46,843 bases of DNA. Source: Lachnospiraceae bacterium (GTDB lineage Bacteria > Bacillota > Clostridia > Lachnospirales > Lachnospiraceae). Position numbers and translations under genes: made by a program. The DNA lies in assembly GCA_017617005.1 (NCBI GenBank), contig JAFZWW010000020.1, positions 1-46,843 of the forward strand, read 5' to 3'. Every line of letters starts with the position of its first letter. Position 1 is the first letter of the stretch. The notes under the pieces are model-generated. The model made no database searches. It worked only from the letters and a program-made list of their open reading frames with translations, and was not told the DNA's origin. Below, in pieces: positions 32,881-41,694 of the stretch.

Positions 32881-33573
32881 TCATCTTATTATGAGCGTCA
32901 GTCCCTTTGCCCACATAGCGGCGAAAAGCAGCATCTCCGCCCATAGCACCATCACCTGCGATTTCCGCTCTTCCATCAGTCTCATCCTGCTCCAGCAGTC
33001 TGAAATGATGATGACAAAGATAAGCGCTATTCCGTATTTGAACAGATTTACGGTTCCCTCGAACACATACAGAAGAAGCGTCATGACGACCGCGGCGATA
33101 AGGAGTATGCGGTACCACTTCGGGAACTTGTCATGTATCGTCGCACCGAGCATCAGAAGCGTCATGGGAAGAAGTATCCTCATATATTCCGATACATCGG
33201 ATGCCCACAGCGCAAGCGAACCCTGCCACTTTGCGCTGAAGCTGTGATCCCTTATATGGAAGGTGTATGACAGATCCGCAAGTCTTGTAAGATAACTGAG
33301 CTTAAGATGCGGTACAAACGCGATATAGATGATCAGGAAACGGACATACGAACCGATGGTCCTCGAGCCCGTGATATAAGCAGTGATAAGCGTGACAATC
33401 GCAAACAGAAATGCACCCATGAGTCCGCCCACAAGACTGAACTCTTTCTCGTCATTTCCGAACTGATAGAACTTCAGAATGAAACTCAGGACCATGACGG
33501 AATTCATTGCCGGGATCCAGAATTTTGCAAAAAGCTCTTTAGGTATTTCTTTTTCAAGTGAAGGTAATTTCAT
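32881..33573 (-). CDS. Hypothetical membrane protein, coupled to the upstream gene
   Basis: About 230 residues with around seven hydrophobic helices and no recognised motif. ATG at 33573 is chosen: GGAG lies seven bases upstream and the upstream stop overlaps it (TGATG). An in-frame GTG one codon earlier is possible. Tight coupling to the next membrane protein suggests a two-subunit membrane complex, but I do not recognise the family. Confidence 0.75.
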   Translation of the reverse strand: MKLPSLEKEIPKELFAKFWIPAMNSVMVLSFILKFYQFGNDEKEFSLVGGLMGAFLFAIVTLITAYITGSRTIGSYVRFLIIYIAFVPHLKLSYLTRLADLSYTFHIRDHSFSAKWQGSLALWASDVSEYMRILLPMTLLMLGATIHDKFPKWYRILLIAAVVMTLLLYVFEGTVNLFKYGIALIFVIIISDCWSRMRLMEERKSQVMVLWAEMLLFAAMWAKGLTLIIR

Positions 33574-34667
33574 CACTCTACTCCAAGCTGCGATTCAAGT
33601 ATTACGAACACATCGTACAAAAGTGCTATCGAACAGAGCACATATGCATAGATCCTGTATCTTTCAACGATCTTATTTAACGAATTGAACAGGGAAACAA
33701 AGGTAGCTATTCCGAGCAGCATCGTGCATAAGAGCACCGCATTTGGCGCAATGGGAAGCACGAGAACACAGAACAGCGATAATCCCACGCTGATCATCAT
33801 AACGCCGCAGAGAAGGTACTGTGAGGGCCTGAGTTTTCCGCCCATCTTAAGGAAGATCGCAAGTACCAGCAGCGCAAGCACAACGGAAGGATAAACATCC
33901 GCACCGATATACTTGGTCAGCATTACGGAACCTTCCGTATAGTTTCCGGGGCATACCATATAAAGGATCACACCTATCACCGAGAAAAAGAGTGCAAGGA
34001 TCAATCCTCCGTTTTTATGATTCTTCTGAACATGGGCTCTTTGAAGAATGACTCCTCCGAGTGCACAGGCACTGATGATGCCGTACGAAGGAGCCCATTC
34101 TCCCGCAACAAAACCGGTGGCGGAAAGTGCGATGATATGGCTCATTCCGAGATCCTTGTATTTATCGGGATCATCCACCATAGCGGAAAGTATATTCAGA
34201 ACAAGAAGCATGAGTAATGACGGATAAAAGAAATTCACGGCTCCGAACTGCCTGAAATAAGTGTTGTTCCAATCGGCGTTCAGGGCGATCATGAGAAGAA
34301 ATGCATATACCGAGAAAAAGATCCTCTGATGGGATGCTCTTGACTGTGCAAAAAGAAGATACGCACATCCGATCATCATGAGCATGTTTATGATATCGGC
34401 AACATATCCGCCCGCCATCAGTATCAGCTGAAGAATGAATCCCGCAATAAGGCTTCCGCCTTTCCAGAAATAAATACAGCCGATGCTCATCGTGATATCA
34501 CCGAAGTTTGCAAGCGGTTCTCCGGTGACCAGATTATTGGCATAATAAAGATCCTCCAGCATGAAAGGAACCTTCATCTGCTGAAGAAAAATTATGGTGA
34601 CCATCGAAAGAAAAGCAATGGTCAGAAGTATCTTTATCACATTTGGTGTGCGGGTTTCTTTTTTCAT
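33573..34667 (-). CDS. Polytopic membrane protein, possibly DUF6056-like
   Basis: About 364 residues with ten or so transmembrane helices. The first outside loop (F-M-L-E-D-L-Y-Y-A-N-N-L...F-W-K-G-G) recalls DUF6056 or related polyprenyl-phosphate-dependent glycosyltransferase-like membrane proteins, where an acidic D/E pair follows helix 1; this is a weak resemblance. The start is ATG at 34667 with only a weak ribosome binding site. The stop overlaps the start of the following membrane gene by one base. Function unknown. Confidence 0.72.
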   Translation of the reverse strand: MKKETRTPNVIKILLTIAFLSMVTIIFLQQMKVPFMLEDLYYANNLVTGEPLANFGDITMSIGCIYFWKGGSLIAGFILQLILMAGGYVADIINMLMMIGCAYLLFAQSRASHQRIFFSVYAFLLMIALNADWNNTYFRQFGAVNFFYPSLLMLLVLNILSAMVDDPDKYKDLGMSHIIALSATGFVAGEWAPSYGIISACALGGVILQRAHVQKNHKNGGLILALFFSVIGVILYMVCPGNYTEGSVMLTKYIGADVYPSVVLALLVLAIFLKMGGKLRPSQYLLCGVMMISVGLSLFCVLVLPIAPNAVLLCTMLLGIATFVSLFNSLNKIVERYRIYAYVLCSIALLYDVFVILESQLGVE

Positions 34668-34687
34668 CAAAACATACTCTTAAAAAC

Positions 34688-34713
34688 AGGCTCGTCCTTA
34701 AAAGGATGAGCCT
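34688..34713 (-). terminator. Rho-independent terminator after kdgK
   Basis: Arms AGGCTCGTCCTT and AAGGATGAGCCT (one wobble pair), loop of two bases, then GTTTTTAAG on the minus strand. It ends the eda-kdgK operon. Confidence 0.85.
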
Positions 34714-34748
34714 TGTAAATTATATTTCCTGATGCTTACAATGTCAAA

Positions 34749-35780
34749 TTATCTCTGCACTCTTCCGGATGCATCTCCGCCCGCAAGTGTTTCGACCTCT
34801 TTACGTGTTACGAGGTTGAAATCGCCGGGTATCGTATGCTTGAGCGCCGATGCCGCAACACCGAATTCCAGGGCCGTCTTAAAGTCTTTTCCGTCGAGGA
34901 GTCCGCAGATCACGCCTGCGGCAAAAGAATCGCCGCCGCCCACTCTGTCAACGATGGGATGAAGGGAATATTCCTTGGAATGATAGAACTCTTTAGTATC
35001 CCTAGAATAGATGCAAGCGCTCCATCCGTTATCGGATGCACTGCGGCTTACCCTCAGTGATGAGATACAGTATTCGAAATCATAGTCCGCTACCATCTGT
35101 TCGAAAATGCTCTTATATCCCGCAAGCTCGAGTTCTCCGCTTGTCACGTCGGTATTACCGGGCTTGTATCCGAGAACAAGATTTGCATCCTCTTCATTTC
35201 CGATGCAGACATCGACATACTGCATAAGGTTCTTCATGACCTTCTGAGCCTTTTCAGAGCTCCAGAGCTTCTTTCTGAAGTTGAGGTCGCATGATACCTT
35301 TACACCGTGCTTCTTTGCCGCCTTAAGAGCTTCCTCGGTAAGAACGGTTGCGGTATCGGAGATCGCGGGAGTGATACCGGTAAAATGGAACCAGTCGGCA
35401 CCTTCGAAGATCCTGTCAAAATCGAAATCGGCTGCGGTTGCGGTTGAGATCGATGAGTGAGCCCTGTCATAAACAACCTTGGAAGGTCTTACCGAGCTTC
35501 CGCTCTCGAGATAATAGATACCGAGCCTTTCACCGCATCTTGCGATGTTTTCCGTCCTGACCCCGTACTTTCTGAGAGCGGCTATGGCACAGTCTCCGAG
35601 TTCATTTTCGGGAAGCGCGGTAACATATTCGGCATCGTGTCCGTAATTTGCGAGCGATACGGCAACATTGGCTTCACCGCCGCCGTAATTGATATCGAAT
35701 TCATCCGCCTGGATGAACTTTTCGTTGTTGGGTGTGGAAAGGCGGAGCATGATCTCGCCCATAGTTACAACTTTAGACAT
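34749..35780 (-). CDS. kdgK: 2-keto-3-deoxygluconate kinase, PfkB family
   Basis: Phosphorylates KDG to KDPG, the step before the aldolase in uronic acid breakdown. In 343 residues the ribokinase-fold motifs are present: G-G-G-E-A-N-V-A-V near residue 33-41, the second G-E-R-L-G-I-Y-Y-L region that contacts the sugar, and the catalytic D-R-V-G-G-G-D-S-F-A-A-G near 289-300. ATG with GAGG upstream, nine bases after the eda stop. The eda partner makes the KDG kinase call more secure than for an isolated PfkB protein; a related sugar kinase is the alternative. Confidence 0.9.
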   Translation of the reverse strand: MSKVVTMGEIMLRLSTPNNEKFIQADEFDINYGGGEANVAVSLANYGHDAEYVTALPENELGDCAIAALRKYGVRTENIARCGERLGIYYLESGSSVRPSKVVYDRAHSSISTATAADFDFDRIFEGADWFHFTGITPAISDTATVLTEEALKAAKKHGVKVSCDLNFRKKLWSSEKAQKVMKNLMQYVDVCIGNEEDANLVLGYKPGNTDVTSGELELAGYKSIFEQMVADYDFEYCISSLRVSRSASDNGWSACIYSRDTKEFYHSKEYSLHPIVDRVGGGDSFAAGVICGLLDGKDFKTALEFGVAASALKHTIPGDFNLVTRKEVETLAGGDASGRVQR

Positions 35781-35789
35781 TTTCTGACC

Positions 35790-36755
35790 TCACTTATTAA
35801 CGAGATGAACGGCAAATCCGCCGATCTCTTCTTTTAAATAGATTGCCTTGAGCTTACCCTTATCATCGAACTTTGCACTGCTCTCGTCGAACTCTGCGCC
35901 GAGTACGGTGCTCATATAATTGACCGCCCTTTCGATGAAATTGGTCCTGATCGCGATATGACCCTTTGTACCCTTTCCGGGTGCTTTCATGAACTCTGCA
36001 GCGGAACCTGCGAATACGGATGAATTACCGTCCTTGACATTCATTCCGAAAAGGAATGCGAATCTCTCCGCAGCTTTCCTAGCATCTTCCTCGGAATCGT
36101 TATTTACGCCGACATGTGCGATCTCAAATCCGAGCATGATCCTGACCGCATCACGTGTAAAAGCTTCTATCTTATCGAATTCTCCCTTTGCGATAAGGTC
36201 TGCGGGAACCATCCATGATCCGCCGCAAGCGATGACCTTGGGGAAATCAAGATATGAAAGCAGGTTCTTTTCATTGATCCCGCCGGTGGGCATGAACTTC
36301 ATGTTAACATAGGGAGCAGCCATAGCCTTGATCTTCGCAAGACCGCCGCTCTGCTCGGCAGGGAAGAATTTAACGACCTCAAGACCGAAATCCATTGCGG
36401 TATCGATCTCGGAAGGAGTGTTTGTTCCCGGTGTTATGGGGATATTCCTGTCGACACAGTATTTGACTATCCTGGGATTGAGTCCGGGACTTACGATGAA
36501 TTTTGCGCCGGCTTCGACGGCCGCATCAACCTGGGCTGTGGAAAGAACCGTTCCGGCACCTACCATCATCTCGGGATGAGCCTTGCTCATGATCGCAATG
36601 GACTCCGCTGCCGCATCCGTTCTGAATGTGACCTCGGCACAGGGAAGTCCTCCTTTGCAGAGAGCATCCGCAAGAGGCGCGGCATCCTTCGCGTCATCAA
36701 GCTTTACGACCGGCACGATACCGATCTTACTTATTGTTTCAAGTACGGGTAGCAT
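35790..36755 (-). CDS. eda: KDPG/KHG aldolase with C-terminal VOC-like domain
   Basis: Residues 1-205 are a class I KDPG/KHG aldolase: A-E-V-T-F-R-T at about 42-48 with the catalytic Glu, G-A-G-T-V-L-S, P-G-x-x-T-P-S-E and the Schiff-base Lys in V-V-K-F-F-P-A-E-Q (about residue 136). It cleaves KDPG to pyruvate and glyceraldehyde-3-phosphate. The remaining 115 residues (from about F-E-I-A-H-V-G-V) look like a vicinal-oxygen-chelate/glyoxalase domain with H-I-A-I-R-T and F-A-V-H-L at the ends of its halves. The usual enzyme has about 210 residues, so this is a fusion. AGGAG precedes the ATG. It heads the operon with kdgK. Confidence 0.93.
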   Translation of the reverse strand: MLPVLETISKIGIVPVVKLDDAKDAAPLADALCKGGLPCAEVTFRTDAAAESIAIMSKAHPEMMVGAGTVLSTAQVDAAVEAGAKFIVSPGLNPRIVKYCVDRNIPITPGTNTPSEIDTAMDFGLEVVKFFPAEQSGGLAKIKAMAAPYVNMKFMPTGGINEKNLLSYLDFPKVIACGGSWMVPADLIAKGEFDKIEAFTRDAVRIMLGFEIAHVGVNNDSEEDARKAAERFAFLFGMNVKDGNSSVFAGSAAEFMKAPGKGTKGHIAIRTNFIERAVNYMSTVLGAEFDESSAKFDDKGKLKAIYLKEEIGGFAVHLVNK

Positions 36756-36842
36756 TTTCTTTTCTCCTGAAAAATCAGATAAATTAACTTGTATATTAGT
36801 ATATCACTTTTTGCCTGAAAGCAATACTCCCATCAAAAATCT

Positions 36843-39128
36843 TTATTCCACGGATTCAACGGGAGTTATCAGATACGGTGAAATATGGGTTTTGACCGCT
36901 TCTTCAAGCTCATAGGGATCGACGGGCTTGGAGAGATATCCGTCAAATCCGGCTTCCATATACATCTCCATGCTTCCGGAAACGGCATTTGCGGTCAGAG
37001 CGATCTCCGGCACCGATCTGTTCGGGTTACCCTCGTCCGCACGGATCATCTGCATGGTCTCTATTCCGTCGGGATTGGGCATCATATGGTCCATAAAGAT
37101 GCAATCGTATTTCTTCTGTCTGGTAAGCTCCAGCGCCTCGTTTCCACCCGTAGCCTGATCTATCTGGACCTTTGTCGCCTTAAGAAGTGACACGAACACA
37201 GCAAGGTTCATCTCGTTGTCATCAACGATAAGAACTTTTGCCGCAGGCGCCGTAAATGACGGCTCGTACTTTTTTCTTTTCACCTTTTCCCCCTCTTTGT
37301 TCAGCCTTACCGCACCGACGATCCTGGCATCCGCGATCTTTTGAGGAATCCTGACCGTAAATACGGAGCCCTCACCGTAACGGCTGGAAACCTTAATGCT
37401 TCCTCCCATACCCTCGCAGAGCTTCTTGGTGATGGCAAGTCCGAGTCCCGTTCCTTCGATATGGCGGTTTCTCCTGACATCTGCTCTCGTAAAGCTGTCG
37501 AATATATGACCGATGTCTTCACTGCGGATTCCTATTCCGGTGTCGCTTACCGATATGGTCAGATCATAAAGATCCTCCCTGTAATCTCCCGTCACTGAAA
37601 TCCTGACATATCCTTCGTTCGTATATTTCACGGCATTCGTGATGAGATTGATCATCACCTGCTCGATCTTGTTTTCGTCACCGGACAGTACGGAAGGCAT
37701 GCCGGGATCTATATCCAGCGATATGCGGAGATTCTTTTCAAGTGCTTTCTTTTCGAGCATGTCTCCGCATGTCGAAGTCAGTTCGATGATGGAGTATTCT
37801 TTTTCTACAAGTTCGAAATTTCCTGCTTCGATCTTGGAAAAATCAAGCACATCGTTGATAAGGCTCAGAAGTATGTGTCCGGCCTTTTCGACATCCCTAG
37901 AATATCCGAGTATGACCATATCCTGGGATTCCCTGGAGATCATCTCGTTCATTCCGAGGATCGTATTGATGGGAGTCCTGATCTCATGGGACATCGCGCT
38001 TAAGAAGCTGCTCTTTGCATTCGAAGCTTCGAGCGCACGCTTCTCAGCTATCGCAAGCCTCTCGTTCTTTTCCTCGATGGATGAGATATAATCGCTTTCC
38101 TTGGTAATGTCGTAGAACTCGATCAGATAGCCGATGATCACATCACGTCCGAAAAGAAGCGAGCTTCTTCTGGTGAGATATTTGACCTCGCTCTTAAGAA
38201 CCCTGCCGGAAAGTCTTATGATCTTACGGTAAACTTCCTTATTCCCTTTTTCTTCCTTTTCGACCATCTTGTCGAAATTGACTAAAAGCGAGGAGATGCG
38301 TCCGAGGCTGTTCTTAAGCTTCATGTCGATCTCCTGGGTTTTCAATTCCTCGAAATACTGACGCGCAAGATCATTGGAACCGAGATACTGCTTCTTTTTA
38401 TCGAAGACGATGTATGCGTACTCTTCCATCTTCTCCCATGTCCGCATGACATTGAAGGACATGTCATACATCTCGACCCTGTTATAGATCATCAGGATTA
38501 TCAGTTCGCTCACAAGATATCCGAAGCAGTTCCATTCAAATTCAATCCTGAATACCCTTGCGAATGCATAAATGACAACATTCACTGCCAGGAAAAGGAA
38601 ATACATGATCGTGGTCTTATATGACACGACCGTCTTTCTTACAAATGCAAGAACGCAGATAACTCCGCTGGCGATTATGTATGAACCGAGCAGAACGATA
38701 TATAGGACATGCAGGGGACCGTACTCTTTTACCAGAACGGTATAGCCTCCCGCATCGGCAATGCCTATGGACTTATAGTAGACGGAATTTTGTCCCACGG
38801 TCAGGGAAAGAGCTACAAGGAAAGTCGAGAACAGGAACATCAGGAATCTGATGATGTGCGGGATCTTGATCTTGGTCATGTCCGCACCGATACAGAACAC
38901 GAAAAACGGAAGATAACATCCTCCGAGATAGATACAGCAGTTTGAGATTATTGCGGCGTCAACTGACTTTGATACGGAAACACCCAGATATCCGAAATTG
39001 GATACAACGATGGAACACATAAGGAGAACGGTGTATATATTGGGACGTACACCTGACTCAACAAGAAGAACGATATTGAAGATCGCAAAGATGAATGCGA
39101 TCAGATAAAGAAAAATAACTACGTTCAA
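36843..39128 (-). CDS. Hybrid histidine kinase with 7TM sensor and receiver domain
   Basis: A 761-residue membrane sensor: seven N-terminal helices (about 1-215, like the histidine kinase 7TM sensor group), a PAS-like domain (about 225-345), a HisKA domain with S-H-E-I-R-T-P-I-N, an HATPase with N-L-I-T-N-A-V-K-Y, D-T-G-I-G-I and G-T-G-L-G-L-A-I, and a C-terminal receiver with D-D-N-E-M-N and the phosphoacceptor in F-M-D-H-M-M-P. The start is a TTG at 39128: AAGGTGG, formed by the last codons of the EAL gene, lies six bases upstream and the first helix begins immediately. It is thus coupled to that phosphodiesterase. No separate output regulator follows. Confidence 0.93.
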   Translation of the reverse strand: MNVVIFLYLIAFIFAIFNIVLLVESGVRPNIYTVLLMCSIVVSNFGYLGVSVSKSVDAAIISNCCIYLGGCYLPFFVFCIGADMTKIKIPHIIRFLMFLFSTFLVALSLTVGQNSVYYKSIGIADAGGYTVLVKEYGPLHVLYIVLLGSYIIASGVICVLAFVRKTVVSYKTTIMYFLFLAVNVVIYAFARVFRIEFEWNCFGYLVSELIILMIYNRVEMYDMSFNVMRTWEKMEEYAYIVFDKKKQYLGSNDLARQYFEELKTQEIDMKLKNSLGRISSLLVNFDKMVEKEEKGNKEVYRKIIRLSGRVLKSEVKYLTRRSSLLFGRDVIIGYLIEFYDITKESDYISSIEEKNERLAIAEKRALEASNAKSSFLSAMSHEIRTPINTILGMNEMISRESQDMVILGYSRDVEKAGHILLSLINDVLDFSKIEAGNFELVEKEYSIIELTSTCGDMLEKKALEKNLRISLDIDPGMPSVLSGDENKIEQVMINLITNAVKYTNEGYVRISVTGDYREDLYDLTISVSDTGIGIRSEDIGHIFDSFTRADVRRNRHIEGTGLGLAITKKLCEGMGGSIKVSSRYGEGSVFTVRIPQKIADARIVGAVRLNKEGEKVKRKKYEPSFTAPAAKVLIVDDNEMNLAVFVSLLKATKVQIDQATGGNEALELTRQKKYDCIFMDHMMPNPDGIETMQMIRADEGNPNRSVPEIALTANAVSGSMEMYMEAGFDGYLSKPVDPYELEEAVKTHISPYLITPVESVE

Positions 39129-39129
39129 T

Positions 39130-41085
39130 CTAATCCACCTTCATGAATTTCACATAGTCCTTCTCAGTCATGGGCTTTGCATAATAGAAGCCCTGGATGA
39201 AATCACATCCCTGAGATTCGAACCAATCCGATACCTCCTTTGATTCTACACCTTCTACGACAATATGTGCACCCATACTCTTGATAAGATTTATGGCTTC
39301 ACCTAAGATTCGTCTCTTGGAAGGATCGACCGCCTCGTCGGTGAGCGTCTTATCAAGCTTTATAACCTTATAAGGGAATGACATGACTCTGTGGAGATTG
39401 GAATATCCCGAGCCGTAATCATCCAGTGAGAACCTGATTCCTTCTGCACTCATCCTGTTCATCGTCTCGAGTACTCTCTCATAAGCACCGTCCGCAGCGG
39501 TCTCGGTGATCTCAAAATTGATCCATGAAGGCTCGATATTGTACTCCTTCATGTACTTCTTGATCTTGTCCGCCATATCCGCCTGCATACACTGGATGAT
39601 GGAAAGGTTCACTTCAACATAGTCGACGCCGAGCTCCTCGGGATGGTGCTCCGAAAGGAACCTGCAGACATCGCGTATGACAAAATCTCCGATATGGACA
39701 ATCCTGCCGGTCCTCTCCGCGGCGGGAATGAATATCGAAGGTGAGATTGATCCGAACTCTTCGGAATTAAGCCTGATAAGTGCTTCGGCACATCTGTACT
39801 CTTTGTCCTTGAGCGAATAGATGGGCTGATAATACATCTCGAATCTGTTGTGTCTTATAGCATCCTCGATGATGTTGTCTATCGAATTGAGTATTACGAA
39901 TTCCCTGTCAAAAGAGATCTCGGAATATCTTACGGGCTTCCAGGGTTCGACAAGGTTCTGTACTCTCTCGGAGAACTTGAGAAGTTCATCCTTGGCAGAG
40001 ATATCTTCGGGTACAAGAACGGAGCAGATACACATCTCAAGCTTGAGATCGAATCCGCCTCCGGAGAAGCCTTCGGAATATCTCTTAACGAGTTTGCCGA
40101 GCTGCTTCTTGATAAGGTCGCGGTCAAAGCGGCCCTGGATTATATTCGCAAAAAGTCCGCCTCTCAAGTAATAGAAATCAGAGGAAACAAGAAGTCCCCT
40201 GTATCTTTCCTTTACGAGGGTATCGCCGATGGAATGCAGCATTCTTCTGTAGATCCTGATATCGGTAAGGCTTCTGATCTCGGCATCATTGGAGATCTTG
40301 CAGAGAATGATGACGGCATTGCGGCCGCTCAGGATAACGTTCTCGACATCGTTTTCAAAAGGAATGAAGGAAGAAAGTCCCGTTTCAAGATCGATGGATT
40401 CATCGGGTCTGAATACGAAGAATGCAAGCAAAAGAACGGAAAGGGATGCGCCGAACATTGCGGTAAGGAGCTCGGGATACACTTCCTGAATAAGGATCGC
40501 AACAACATTTATGGGATAAACGAGAAGCATCGCAAGGAACTTCTCGGTACTTAATCTCTTTCGGATGATTATCAGCTGAACAAGGCTGAAGACCATGAAG
40601 TAAAAACCGAAATAATCGAATACGATCATAAGGTTGCCGCGTACATAGCGGAGACCGTTTTCGTTGACCGTATAATAAAAGAGTCTCTGATTGAAGAAGT
40701 TGGAATAGACTAATGCAAGATACCCGATAAGGGGTACAAAGTAAAAGAATCCGATACGGATATCGGATTTTATCCGGCTCCAGGTTCCGCTCATGATGCC
40801 GTAAAGACGTATGAGAAGTGGAAGCTGGATAGCCCTGAGGAAGCAGAATATATACCCCATAACGAATCTGAAAAGGATCGAAGAGCCGATAGCCGTGTAC
40901 TCGTTATAGGGGATCGATCGGAGTACGTCAAAAAGACAGCTGAAGATCATCAAGATCGTTAGCTGAATGAAGGATCTGTTGAGTCTGCCGAGATACATCT
41001 TACGAAGCAAGAGTGATACCACTATCGCAAAAAGCACGCACACAGAACAGATGTCAAAATAAATTATCCTGTCCACTATTTGCAC
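39130..41085 (-). CDS. 7TM EAL-domain c-di-GMP phosphodiesterase
   Basis: A 651-residue membrane protein. About seven helices (1-225) are followed by a degenerate GGDEF domain (about 232-400), where the active site reads R-G-G-L-F, and by an EAL domain (about 405-648). The EAL residues needed for hydrolysis are all there: E-A-L, N-L-S, E-I-T-E-T, D-D-Y-G-S-G-Y, K-L-D-K, E-G-V-E and Q-G-F-Y-Y-A-K-P. It should hydrolyse c-di-GMP to pGpG. The start is GTG with GGGGGAC eight bases upstream. It is first in a two-gene operon with the hybrid kinase, and a promoter lies 27 bases before it. Confidence 0.93.
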   Translation of the reverse strand: MQIVDRIIYFDICSVCVLFAIVVSLLLRKMYLGRLNRSFIQLTILMIFSCLFDVLRSIPYNEYTAIGSSILFRFVMGYIFCFLRAIQLPLLIRLYGIMSGTWSRIKSDIRIGFFYFVPLIGYLALVYSNFFNQRLFYYTVNENGLRYVRGNLMIVFDYFGFYFMVFSLVQLIIIRKRLSTEKFLAMLLVYPINVVAILIQEVYPELLTAMFGASLSVLLLAFFVFRPDESIDLETGLSSFIPFENDVENVILSGRNAVIILCKISNDAEIRSLTDIRIYRRMLHSIGDTLVKERYRGLLVSSDFYYLRGGLFANIIQGRFDRDLIKKQLGKLVKRYSEGFSGGGFDLKLEMCICSVLVPEDISAKDELLKFSERVQNLVEPWKPVRYSEISFDREFVILNSIDNIIEDAIRHNRFEMYYQPIYSLKDKEYRCAEALIRLNSEEFGSISPSIFIPAAERTGRIVHIGDFVIRDVCRFLSEHHPEELGVDYVEVNLSIIQCMQADMADKIKKYMKEYNIEPSWINFEITETAADGAYERVLETMNRMSAEGIRFSLDDYGSGYSNLHRVMSFPYKVIKLDKTLTDEAVDPSKRRILGEAINLIKSMGAHIVVEGVESKEVSDWFESQGCDFIQGFYYAKPMTEKDYVKFMKVD

Positions 41086-41112
41086 AAAAATAGTCCCCCG
41101 CTGACAGTTTTA

Positions 41113-41142
41113 AGTATATCAATTAAAATCGGTTAAAAACAA
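41113..41142 (-). promoter_or_regulatory. Promoter of the EAL/hybrid kinase operon
   Basis: On the minus strand TTGTTT (41137-41142), 18 bases, then TATACT (41113-41118), 27 bases before the GTG start. Confidence 0.68.
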
Positions 41143-41156
41143 CTTAAAAACACAAA

Positions 41157-41183
41157 AAACTGCAGGGTATTACCCTGCAGTTT
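41157..41183 (-). terminator. Rho-independent terminator after the small membrane protein
   Basis: A perfect stem of 13 bases (AAACTGCAGGGTA and its complement) around one base, followed by TTTTGTGTTTTT on the minus strand. Confidence 0.88.
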
Positions 41184-41196
41184 AATTGTAAAACGA

Positions 41197-41592
41197 TTAA
41201 GCGAGCTGATCCCAATAATTCTTGATTGCAAAGTAAAGGATTACAATGCTGATCACTGCACTTCCGATAGCTCTGATGCCGGTGCTTGCTGCAGTGCCGA
41301 CAATAGCTCCTGAAATGAAGCTGAGGATGATGTTAGCAATCTGGCATCCGCAGAGAATAAAGAAACCGACCTTCTTCTTCTTGAAAAGAAGCATGGAGAG
41401 TCCAACGATACATGCAATCTCAACTATGATGGAAAGAATCATCACAATCAGATAGATTGAGTATGAGGATCCGAGAACGGCTGCAAGAGCACCAACTCCG
41501 AGAAGAGCGATCACTGCAAGGACACCTACGATGATGTTAACGATAAAGCAGAACCAGAGCCAAAATTTAGCAAAACCTTTCCATTCAAACAT
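41197..41592 (-). CDS. Small four-helix membrane protein, unknown
   Basis: A 131-residue protein with four hydrophobic helices (about 8-32, 40-68, 72-92 and 95-122) and no recognised motif. ATG with a strong AGGAGGA and its own promoter and terminator, so it is an independent unit. It is the gene next downstream of the radical SAM enzyme, but the separate promoter argues against joint function. Confidence 0.82.
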   Translation of the reverse strand: MFEWKGFAKFWLWFCFIVNIIVGVLAVIALLGVGALAAVLGSSYSIYLIVMILSIIVEIACIVGLSMLLFKKKKVGFFILCGCQIANIILSFISGAIVGTAASTGIRAIGSAVISIVILYFAIKNYWDQLA

Positions 41593-41635
41593 TTTTATTC
41601 TTCCTCCTGTGAATAAAATAAAAGTTCCGAGTTGT

Positions 41636-41664
41636 ATTTTAGCGTATTAAAGCATCAAAAACAA
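41636..41664 (-). promoter_or_regulatory. Promoter of the small membrane protein gene
   Basis: On the minus strand TTGTTT (41659-41664), 17 bases, then TAAAAT (41636-41641), 43 bases before the ATG. Confidence 0.7.
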
Positions 41665-41694
41665 CTAAAACATACTATATTTTGTGTTATTTAT

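Noticed and set aside
36799..36804. TATACT upstream of eda as a -10 box
   Set aside because: The nearest -35-like TTGCTT is 15 bases away, too short; a promoter is likely in this 87-base gap but cannot be placed.
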